Source of the DNA: Siniperca chuatsi
Lineage: Eukaryota; Chordata; Actinopteri; Centrarchiformes; Sinipercidae
Length of the DNA: 64,000 bases
Assembly: GCF_020085105.1 (NCBI RefSeq)
Contig: NC_058055.1
Span: forward strand, 10,555,822 to 10,619,821
Direction of reading: 5' to 3'
In this document: piece by piece, positions 1-15,400 of the stretch
Numbering within the stretch: the first letter of the stretch is position 1
Layout of the letters: each line of letters starts with the position of its first letter
Translations under genes and position numbers: made by a program
The notes under the pieces: model-generated
What the model saw: the letters and a program-made list of their open reading frames with translations, nothing else
Database searches by the model: none
Told to the model about the DNA's origin: nothing

Positions 1-4746
<4,746 letters not shown>

Positions 4747-5096
4747 TTCAGTTTTATTTTTTATACACAGTATCAAGAAAACATTGTTTATAATCCCAGT
4801 TTTTAAATTGAGAAAAGGAGATTTCTCAGGAAAATGCGTTGTACATTGTTCTTTTTTTGTAAATGATGGTTAATGTTTATAGCTTCCTCCTGTACCTACA
4901 GTATAGGGCACAGCACCTTGTAAATTTCAGTTTGCCTTTTATATGTTGAGTGAATAGTGTACCATGAAGTATCTTGACATGAAAGTGTGTGTTCAGTTGT
5001 TTTGTACAGTTCTAACTCATCCATATCTTTGCGCTCATAAATAGCTCAGCAACTCTGTTGTTTCTGCCCAACTGACTAATTAAAAAATAGAATAAA
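4747..5096 (+). other. taf1: taf1 3' UTR with candidate poly(A) signal
   Basis: AT-rich, non-coding stretch directly after the taf1 stop codon. A canonical AATAAA hexamer lies at 5091-5096 and an A-rich tract follows at about 5118-5139. I infer that the transcript ends shortly after this hexamer. Confidence 0.6.
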
Positions 5097-5116
5097 CATA
5101 CTGAAGCTCCTTCTGT

Positions 5117-7552
5117 AAAAAAAACAAAACAAAAAAAACCCATCAAATCATATATTACTAACGACAAACATTGAGCGGCAGTTAGAGACCACTAATCATT
5201 TTCCTCTTCCTCGGTTGAAATTTACATTCATTACAGGAGCCCAGTCTGTGTTTAGTATTCTAATAGACTTAACTCTCCAATGGCTTTGACCTCATTGGTT
5301 TATTGAAGTGGTCTTACTCAAAATTGCTCTTGTCTCAGTGATCGGGGTGGATCAGAGGCATTCAGGCAGTTACACAGTTGCACATATTGACATGTTTAAT
5401 AATCTGTTAATTATTTTCTCATTAGCTAAGCTTATGTGTAGGAAAGAATCAGGAAAGCCAGTTACAGTAACCATCTCTTCCTTTTCAGAACTACTTCTTT
5501 CCCTAGTCTGGTTCATATGTGTTCTTACATTGAAATGAAAAGGCACATACCACTGCTGTGACAAGCTCTGTTTATTTACATATAAAAGCAAATTGTAACA
5601 GATTATTTGTGTGCAGGTGGGGTAACAAACCACAAGGCTCAGGCTTGAACTAATGATTATTTTAAACCAGAAAATACTGAAAAATTCCCATTACAGTTTC
5701 TCAGAGCCCAAGGTGATATTTTTTCTGTCTGACAAACAGTCCAAACATATTTACAATGATTTTATTGGAGAAAAGCTCATTTGTTGGCAGTCGACTAATT
5801 GTGTCAGCCTTAATGCTAATGCAGCCATCATTGATGTTATTAGTTGCACCTGTGCTTTTCTCGAGAACAAACTGCTTATTTATGTTGTGCTGATTATGTC
5901 ATCACTGTCTTATAAACTAATAGTAAACAGTGTTTTCTAAGTGTAAGATGTCAAAAGAGTTACAGTTTTGTAGATATTTCTGTAGTGTTTTACTCGGTTA
6001 TAAGCAGTGATATCATTTATGGAGAAGATCTTGCCTAGAGTTCAGTCAGACCACCTCAGCTGCATTTACTGGATGAATTCATAAACAATACTCAGTAAAA
6101 CATGTTAAACATTATGAACAGCAGAGGGTACTCCAACAGCAAACTGTACATCCGGTATACAGACTATTAAATGTCTCTGTTCCAAAAGTATTCCGGACTG
6201 ACTACATTTTAGTATTTTTGTGAAATGAGAGGTAACAAGACAACTTCACATCTGAACTAGAATAACCCACCAGTTCACCATGATAAATATTTGTATAATG
6301 ACTTCATTCTTTGAACATTGAATTTGTGCTACATGTAGAGCACATTAATGGATCCCATTCAGCACAGATCAAAGAGAGCTGAACAGAAACTGACTTGATA
6401 GATTTGCTATGAATCAAAGAGGTTGAAAACAACAGCAATGTAAACAGCATTGGATGTCAGATTCTGGAACACAATAAGAGAAAGGTACCTTCCCTGCGAG
6501 AAGTTACAACATCTACTTGACCTGCACTTTCTATAAACATCTAAAAGCATTTCCCTGTAAATAATCACTTCAGTAGGTGATTGAAGGGTCATTAGATATC
6601 AAGTGAATAAAAGAAGTTAGGGAAACACAAAAACATCAGCAAAATTTAGCCACTGTCAAAGTAATGAATGACATTGAATACATTTTAGGAAGAAACTGCA
6701 CCAAAACTACACCTCTATTTCTTTGTAAGGAGCAAGCTTCCTATTTTGCAAGTCTCCTGTTTCTATTTTTCTTTTCTGTGTGAACTGCACACTTCCTGTT
6801 GTAACAACGCTGCAGAAAACAGTCTGTTCCACAATCAGCTGCACTAAAGTGAACATTGACTCCACTTCCACATTCAAATAAGCAAATCTACATGAATCAC
6901 GTTTATGACCTACACTGATAAACTTTACATTCCTCACATTGTGCCAACACCTCTATCCAAACATATTATGTTCAATGTTAAGAATTAGTTGAGCTCATGC
7001 ACATGCATCACAGCATGCTTGCAAAACCACTGGTACAGCACAAACTGATTGCTGCAGCACATTATTTTCCACTTTCATTATGTCACGGGTATTTTAGATG
7101 GGTGAATTTATGTAGGCACAGATCCCCTGACATTTCTACATTCTTATGACTTTGACACATGATGCCTTCAACATTTTTCTACAATAGTCCACATTATTTA
7201 GCTTTTTGCTCATATAACATTTCACCGCACAGGATGACTTAGGTAATATAAGATCCAGCCCTCCAGGATGCTTCTGTCAGGTGTTGCTTACAACAGTGCC
7301 AGTTACGCATTCTGGCATCTTTATCTACAGTCTGTTGCAGACGAAGATGACTCAGATCCCAGATCATTTGATGGAAACTCACAGAGCAACATGCCTAATA
7401 TAAAGGATTCTAACACAGAGATGAATTCCTTCACAATCTATTTATAAGATTATGCAGGCAACCATACAAGTAAATTAATGCAAGATATGACATAAATGTT
7501 TCAATTCTACATCATTATTATATTACTATCAGGGATTCACTGGTGACACCTT
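5117..7552. other. Intergenic region between convergent taf1 and SLAIN-like gene
   Basis: This stretch separates the 3' ends of taf1 (plus) and the SLAIN-like gene (minus). Open frames here are short, AT-rich and unrelated to any family I know. Part of it is probably the 3' UTR of the SLAIN-like transcript; TTTATT (reverse AATAAA) occurs at several places, for example around 5568 and 5761, so no single polyadenylation site can be chosen. Confidence 0.5.
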
Positions 7553-10500
7553 TCACCTTTGAGTGGATGGCACATTCCTGGCCCAACCTGCGGTGGTCAA
7601 CCTCTCAGGTGAGGCAAAAACACGTCCATTAACAGACAGGTATCCCTTAGCAGGGTGAGGGATCCTGCAGGGGCTGACAGACTGAGACCTCTGCAGTCTC
7701 TCCATGGCTGTCGTCCGGACTGAGGAGTCTCTGACTGAGTGCAACGAGCCATTGGAGTTCATGGATGCTGCAGAAAGTGATGGAGACCAGCAACTCGCCC
7801 CCTTTTTGACTAATGATGCACCTGAGAAGACAATTTGTGTATTTTTTTTATTGCTATGTCTGTGCTGTGTGTTTCAGAGCAGAACAATTTGGACAACTTG
7901 GACAGACGTGACACATAAGGTAAATGTTTAAAAATGAATTAGATACATTTAAGGATGCAGGGAGATGTATATCTGCAGACTGTTGAGTTTTGTTGGTGTA
8001 TTCTTTTTTTTTTTTTTTAAATGTGAGGCAATAGATCCAAACCTGATGGTGGGTAAGTGATGTGTGAGTAAGCAGGTTGGCAGTCGTTGATCTCCAAACT
8101 TCGGCTGTTCCTAACAGCCTGGAGGGAGCGGAGGCTAGTCCGCAGAGGTGACCTGGTCCTGCCTGGTGATGTTGCTGCAAAACACATCAGGGTCATATCT
8201 AGTTCACGCACAGAATTTCAACTGCAAGAATCTTAGGTTTGTCAAAAAAAAGGACATTTTTCTCTTGGTGTTATCAAACTGGAAAATGATCATGAACTTT
8301 ATCAATAGGAGTGACATTTGTAAGTAACATAACACTACAGTTAAAAAACAATATGCCTTAATTGGACATTTTTTCATTGAATATCCTGTGTTTCGAAGTG
8401 ATTCAGTATCTTTATTTTTACCGAAGATCAGAAAGTTCTCTCTTTCTCACAAGAAAATGAATAATCATCAGATCTTATGAGGCCTCTGATAATACAGTAG
8501 GGTGTTAATGAAAATAGAAAAGAAAATGTTTGTAGCTGTCAGACCAAAAGTACAGATAATGTAGAAAAACTGTGTAGGCTCTGTGTACCTTGACTCTGAG
8601 TGAGTTTCAGCAGTTTGAACTGGGCGACTTGCTGGTGAAGTCTGGCCAGTTTTGGACTTTGGCAGCCCTGCTTAGCTACTGATGTTGGAGACTGGCAAGG
8701 GGAAGAGCTCAGTGACAATAGACCAGGCTGCCAACAAGAGGATGATGACACTTCAGTTTTATTTCCTGGAGTGGTGTCATCAATATTTTCAACAGTGGTG
8801 TCAAAATAAGATGGCAACGTCACTGGTGACTCATGGCCTCTCCTAGGTGAAGCAGTGGCAGGGGTGGAAACAAAGTCCTGTCTTAAACCTGAAAAATATG
8901 GACCAAAGTTATCGCAATCCAACCTTCATTGAGTATTCAGTGTATACTAGATCAAAAATACTTGAGATAATTCTATTCTCACTGGCTTCCTTTATTCGAG
9001 CCATAATGTGGACATCTGTGATGTCCTGCAATCTGTAGCTTGTGGTTATGGAGTCATGGGAGACGCTCAGTTCATTGTTATCTGTGCAGATTAATAAATA
9101 CAAAACATGTGCTACTAAAATATATGATATTAAAGAAAAAAATTAATTTGCCCTAAAAAATGTGATATTGTTGATTCATAACTGCGTTCCATTGATCAGT
9201 GTTGAAGAGTTATAAGCTATATCGTAGAAAAGGTTTCAGTCGTAGTCATCTGGACACTGTTTTCAGAATCAAGACGTTTCGGCTCCCATCCGGAAGTCAT
9301 TCTCAATTGTGAAAAAATGGGACGGGCCAATCACATGCTAATCAGGTACTTAACAGTGATGAAGTAGATGCAGCCAGAAAACAATAGGCCTGATTACTGA
9401 TTACTGGGCCATCTTGGAAACTATTAGGTCAGTTTCAGGTGAAACTAGCTATTAACAGATACTCAGGCAGATTCCTTCCTGAGGGCAGGGCTTATGTAAC
9501 ACAGAGTTGCTTAAATTTCTAGTTCCCGTCCAATTTTTTCACAATTGAGAATGACTTCCGGATGGGAGCCGAAACATCTTGATTCTGAAAACAGTGTCCA
9601 GATGACTACGACTGAAACCTTTTCTACGATAGAACACTCCTGGACGAATGAGGGACTACACCGTCCCAGTTATAAGCTATATTTCAGAAAGAAAAGGCTC
9701 TTATTATTATATTACCTAAACTGTCAGAGGCATTGTGTATTGTGTTCACAGATTGAAAAGTATGATGGAAAACTGCAGGATGTCTGTAGAAGCGACTGCT
9801 TGATCCTGACAATGCGGAGTGCGCATGGGTTTTTTTTAATCAAAAATGTTTGCAGGACGATGAGTGAGTCTGTGCTGCTTGCTTACTTTGATCCAGCTTA
9901 TTTGTCAGTGAACGACATGCTGTCTCCGTCTGGGGACTGGGGTTATCCAGGACGTGTCGACACCATCTGAGAGCAGACTCAGATCTCTCCACAAACTCCT
10001 GCTTCTTTGGAGACTCATATAACCTGTGAGTCAGATTGTGAGGTTAGCTCTCCCGATTAGCACCCACCTCACTAGCCACTAGACATTTCTTTTAAAGTGT
10101 ATGGTGACTTGGGCGACTGATCAAACCTGGGTTCATGTTTTTTTACATTTAACATTGTAGAAAAGGTTTCAGTCGTAGTCATCTGGACACTGTTTTCAGA
10201 ATCAAGACGTTTCGGCTCCCATCCGGAAGTCATTCTCAATTGAGAATTGAGAATCAGCCGAAACGTCTTGATTCTCAATTGAGAATGACTTCCGGATGGG
10301 AGCCGAAACGTCTTGATTCTGAAAACAGTGTCCAGATGACTACGACTGAAACCTTTTCTACGATAGAACACTCCTGGACGAATGAGGGACTACACCGTCT
10401 TATTTAACATTGTCCTACCCTTACTAAAGTCAGACCAGACCACAAAGTCTCATGGCACCTACCAGCTCTCCTCATCCTGTGCATCGTCCTCTACATCAAG

Positions 10501-10935
10501 CAGCTCTACCAAGTCCAGAGCAGACTCTTCTTCCTGTGACTCGTCACTGTCCCAGAGGTCTTTTTGGCTGTTATAGTTGTACAACATCCCATCCATGGGA
10601 CAGCAAGGCAAGGGTGAATTATACCCTGACTTCAGACTGTCCAGTCTTATTCTAGCATCCATGGCAAATGACCGATTGTTACAACTCTCAGCGTCTGTCC
10701 AGATGCTGCAGTATGGATCTGAGTTGCCCTTCAGCCTCACAGAGCTACTTTTCAACTCACTGCAGAGAAGATGATGGTTTGCACTTGTGTCAAACTCCAC
10801 TGGTGGCTGATCGCAAAAATAACGGCGCCAATCGCTCTTCAATTGGTCTTGGAGTTCCATTTTCTCTATGAAATCCTCAAACCATCTCACTTCTTCAAGC
10901 TCTCGTCCAGTTATGTTTTATTCCACCTCGTCCAT
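7553..10935 (-). CDS. SLAIN motif-containing protein (SLAIN1/SLAIN-like), with a stop codon at codon 6
   Basis: SLAIN proteins are microtubule plus-end factors that bind EB1 and ch-TOG/CLASP and promote microtubule growth. Exons in transcript order are 10935-10463, 10023-9887, 9805-9716, 9081-8983, 8888-8589, 8174-8043 and 7767-7553 (stop TGA 7553-7555). All splice phases agree, giving about 480 residues. Landmarks are the N-terminal ELEEVRWFEDFIEKMELQDQL helix-like region (family coiled coil), an acidic LVELLDVEDDAQDEESWLY segment, ALRWCRHVLDNPSPQTE, the family hallmark YRLQDITDVHIMARIKEASLRQD, TSPGRTRSPLRTSLRSLQAV and a basic Ser-rich tail with QRSQSVSPCRIP. The in-frame ATG at 10935 is followed five codons later by TAA (10920-10918). 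Translation could instead start at the Met at 10860-10858, losing most of the coiled coil, or the base may be an error. The 8043 donor is weak. Confidence 0.88.
9208..9682. mobile_element. Inverted-repeat retroelement copy A, Penelope-like 3' end, with 15-bp target-site duplication
   Basis: The element spans 9223-9667 and is flanked on both sides by the exact 15-bp repeat agttataagctatat (9208-9222 and 9668-9682). Its two arms, about 9223-9312 and about 9535-9627, are inverted copies of each other; a roughly 220-bp unrelated core separates them and about 40 bp follows the right arm. The arms contain the segment GGGAGCCGAAAC that resembles the hairpin/GAAAC signature found near the ends of fish Penelope-like elements. 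It sits wholly within the SLAIN-like intron 9082-9715. The family name is inferred. Confidence 0.7.
10147..10413. mobile_element. Inverted-repeat retroelement copy B, same family, with 12-bp target-site duplication
   Basis: A second copy of the same family (10159-10401) is flanked by the 12-bp direct repeat atttaacattgt at 10147-10158 and 10402-10413. Here the two arms meet almost directly, forming a near-complete palindrome centred near 10245. A short extra piece of the arm (about 10255-10280) is inserted between them. The right end, with the cctggacgaatgagggac tail, matches copy A. It lies in the first intron (10024-10462) of the SLAIN-like gene. Confidence 0.72.
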
Positions 10936-12409
10936 CCATAATGAGGATGTTAACTGTTACTAAACCAGAATCTGATGTGATTCTTCTCCTGGTAATTTTG
11001 CTCTGCACAAACAGCAACTGTGTAGCTTCACTATACCATCTATTGACCCAGATTTGTTGAGTAGGGCTGTTAAGTATAGACACTCAACAGATTGGATGGA
11101 TTTAGAGAAGCATCATGAGCTTATGTGGATTAAAGAGTTTGTGAGTTGCAACTAAGAAAGAAAAAGAGCCACTCAACATCACACCATCAAGACTAATATG
11201 GACAATACCTATAGGCTAGTCAAGGTAATAGCTATTAGAAATATTTGTCTGCTTCCTTCACATAGTATGTCACATTGCTGTTTAGCTGTCGAGGACCTTT
11301 AAAATCTTTACATTCAGCACACCAAGGAGGAATTTCTCTGACTATAGAGTTAATTAGGCGTGTTTTCTCCTCTATATGGCCACTATGTATCAGTTTATGT
11401 TCACTTTGCTTTGGTGTTGGGAGCTATTGTTCACTGGGCAGCATTTTTATTTTTGGTTCTTATATTAAATGATATTGCTGAATGTTTGTGGTTGATGACT
11501 GACCACGAGGGTTAAATAAGCTACTTTTTTAATAGCATGTAATATTTTTGTAATTGGCTGTGCTTTTTGGGACCAAACCACTGCAATCTCTCAAAATCAC
11601 AACAAAAGACAAGAAGCAAGAGGGCAGCTGAAGAATGTTGAGCATTTATTATAGAGTTCATGTATGCTGGTCTATTTATACATAGATGAATATTTGTCTA
11701 TTTCTTTTAGATCTTCAGTACAAGATCAGTATAATAATCTCTGTAGTTTAACATATATGATTTGTGCTGTTGACATTTTAAAAACTCTATCTTATAAAAT
11801 ACATATAAATATAATATATATATTTATGTATAGACAGATTAAAATGTTAAAGCAGCAAAATCATAAAACACTTTCCATTTCATACACATGTAACCACAGC
11901 ACCAGTGTTTTGGTTTCTGTTGGTGGTGTGGCCCACGGCCCATACAAGTTTTATATAACTTGCATCGACATACTTTTGTGGTGAAACAAAATATTTCACT
12001 TGATGTTCTTTTCACAAGTAATGTGACTACATTATTTTGGAGGAGAAAAAAAGAAGCTGTTTAGTACCTTGTCAAGTTGCTCCCAGTGATTCATCTACCC
12101 CTCCCTGAACATGCTAAAATCAACCCTGCCCTCATCTCACACAAAACAAAGCAGGTGAGGAGGAGGTGTCTTCTCCTCCCCCCGTGTCAGTGCTGCACTT
12201 GCGCCCTGCCTCTCTGCCCACCGGCCTGTTTCCTTATCGTCATCGCCGATGTCTCGCTAGCCGCTGTGTTACACCGACCGGACTTCTTATTGCCACTAAA
12301 ACTACAGCAACATGGTGTACTCCAAAGAGGACTTTCCTGTGTAAAATGTCGATTAACGAGCGACAAATAAAACAGTGAAGCACCACCTGTGCCGGGGGTG
12401 GGGGGGGAA
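10936..12409. other. Intergenic region between SLAIN-like gene and SLC6 gene (divergent promoters)
   Basis: The two genes start here in opposite directions. No protein family is recognisable in the open frames. The last 250 bp before 12410 are noticeably more GC-rich and contain a G run (12394-12407) just before the SLC6 start codon, consistent with a promoter and 5' UTR. I see no TATA box that I would trust. Confidence 0.4.
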
Positions 12410-15400
12410 ATGCAGGACGAAAGCGGCAAAGCAGCACCCGGGAGCCCCGCTGTAGCCGGTGCAACCACAGCACAGGTAGGAGTTTTGTTATTCAGGCTCT
12501 TCGCCGCTTGGTCCACACCAAACATATCACTCTGTGTGGGTTCAAGACACATGTTAGACTCTAAAAACAATGCGGGACCTCTTTTACGAGCGATTTAATT
12601 TCACCTTCCGGGCCTCCCAGAGGTATACCGGTCGTAGGAGGAAAGATACAATTTCTACAGATGAAGTCGTCTAACCTGTCCGTGCACATTGCTCTCAGCT
12701 CTCAGCTACACAGACACACAGTAGAGATAAAGCCTGAACCCCGGTGTACTTACTCAACACGTGTTTGCCCAGTCTTTTCTCAGACACAGATGATTATCAA
12801 GCGCTTTTCTGCTGATCTAATGATGTTACATTCAGTTATTAAACATTATCAAGCAAGGTGGCAATAACATGATTCAAGTTTTCCCCAGAGGAGTAGCTTT
12901 GTGCCATTCATAATATATGGATAACCATTTTTCTACAATATTCAGGGCTCTCATTTTCTTATTTAGCCCTATTTATATAATTATATAATTTTCAGTAATT
13001 ATAGAAAGTCAAATGGAATTATTTACTCAGGTTTTTAGAGCTGAAACGATTAGTTGATTAATCGATGGACAGAAAAGTAATCGCCAACACTAAATCTGTG
13101 TTACATGTTTAAGAGATTTTTCTCTGTCAAGGAGGCTTTTTTCCTGTTAAATTAGGTTTATTATATAGAAAATAATCTGCAGATGAATCAATAATTCTGA
13201 GTTTGTAGAGATTATTTATTTACAACTGTTTTGCTCTTTTAGCACAGCCTTTCTTGCTGTTCATTGAATCTTATTTAGTCCTCTGTAAAGTACCTCAACT
13301 TCCTGGATCCTACTTTGATGTCTATGCCTCCATATGTTTACATATGTGAACATATATTCTCTTTGTGCATGTGAAACCTGGGGATACATGAAGTCTCGAA
13401 GACATTACATTTTGGATGACTCAAAACTTGAGCATCATTTTAATGAAACTACGTTTTTTTTGTGTGTGTCATTGGATTAACTGATTAATTATTCATCTTT
13501 AAACACATAACAATGACAGTAACAGCACGTAAAGCAGAAGCCCTGCTGTTATCTTAATCAGACTTCCTCCCTGCGACCTGGCATGAGAAAATAGTTCCTC
13601 TCTTGTTAAGAGATGGAAGGCTTGCAGGATGGAAGAGGAAGTCCATTTGGTGGTTTTAACACCTCATGAGTTACACAGACAGGGTAAACCTTACACAAAG
13701 CTTGTTTTACAGATGAAATAAAAGAGCACCTGAAGTACCTCTGAACTGTAACCAGCAAATGTTTTTACTTGGGAATGTACTTAAACAATAATGAATTATT
13801 AAAATTTTCATTGATTCATTCATTTTCTGCTGCTTGGCTAACTGAATAATTAACTAATCACTATTCTATATAATCCACATATAAACAACATGACTCCCTT
13901 GTCATGAAAAAGCAAAGGGAATTGGTCAGTTATAGATTTGCACCGATGTCTGTATTACTGTATATCTCCTCTCTGACTCTTATTTCACTGTCTTAAAAAT
14001 GTGATTTTATTTTTTCTAGAATTCGGTACATTTGAACAGGCATACTGGCACTCAAAATGGCCACAACCCGACAGCTACGCCTGCACCACAGCCACAGTTT
14101 GAACCCAGAGCCTCGAGTCCTGCACCCAGTCCAACTCTGATTGTCCCGAGGGAGCAGTGGGGAGGGAAGTACGAGTTCCTGCTCTCCTGTATCGGATACT
14201 GCGTGGGACTTGGGAACGTGTGGCGGTTCCCATACCTTTGTTATCGCAATGGAGGAGGTGAGCAGTCTGCATGCATGTTCAACTGCCCTCTGAAGTTTCA
14301 GCTGCTTTAAATGCCTGGGTCTATAATTATTTGTTACACCTATTTGGGCAGGAAGCACTCTTTGCCCTGCCCTTGGGTGTACACTGTCCTCCTCATCATG
14401 CTGGCTTATTTACTCACACTCTGTCCAGAGCTCTCCATGGCAGCCTTTGGTACTGGGCGCTAGAACACAAAGCATTTGTTAATCCTATAAGTAGAGACAG
14501 CGTTTTCCTTGATTACAAGCCAGACATAAGTTCTGTCTTTCAGTTGAAATCAAACATGTTGGCGCTTGACTAACAGTATAATAACTTCTGTCTGTGAAGC
14601 TGCCACCTAGACAGAGGTTATATAAGTTAACCTGCCTCTACAGGCCTTCTACATGTACCTGCATAAAACAAGTCATTGCACTGGATGTCTCTCCCAGCAC
14701 CACCCTTCCTCAAGCTGACATATTTCTAATCTTCACAGGTGTGTTTCTCATCCCCTACTTCATTATGCTGTTTTTTACGGGTGTTCCACTCTTCCTCATG
14801 GAGCTGAGTTTGGGCCAGTACGGAGCAGCTGGCCCCATCACTGTGTGGAAATGCTGCCCTCTGCTCAAAGGTAATGACCTCCTGTGCCATGCTTTTCAGC
14901 CCAGCAATTACACACTTACATACACTGAAATTCAGGGACACAACCTTGAAACTTTTTAGAGATAATCATGTCGGCGTGGTGACTTAATGTGGGCTGACAA
15001 TTCTGATTAGTTGGACAGTGTTATAAATATCTGATCACAGTTCTATATTAATTCTCCAGGAACACTGAGCATCCAGTTTGAGCCATATGTAATGATTTGA
15101 GTAAGCAGGATCTCAAGTTGACATCAAAATCACTAGTCAGTCCAGACTAACATTATAGTCCAGGAAAATCAGTTTGCTACCTCACTGCTATATGTTATGT
15201 GGTTTACCCAAAACATTTCTGAGAGTTCTGCAACTCAGTTTCTAAATAGAAACATCTGATAAAGAAACCTGCACGAACGGTCTTTGAACCAAAACTAGAG
15301 CCAGAAAAGCAGGTTTTACCGTAAGACTAGTTTTTATTTTAAACTGGAAATGCCAGCAGCAGATTGGCAGGCTGCATTAAGAGAGCATTGAGATGGAGTG

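Noticed and set aside
9545-9970. 141-residue plus-strand open frame through the retroelement
   Set aside because: It runs from the element into the antisense of two SLAIN-like exons and is a chance fusion of unrelated sequence.
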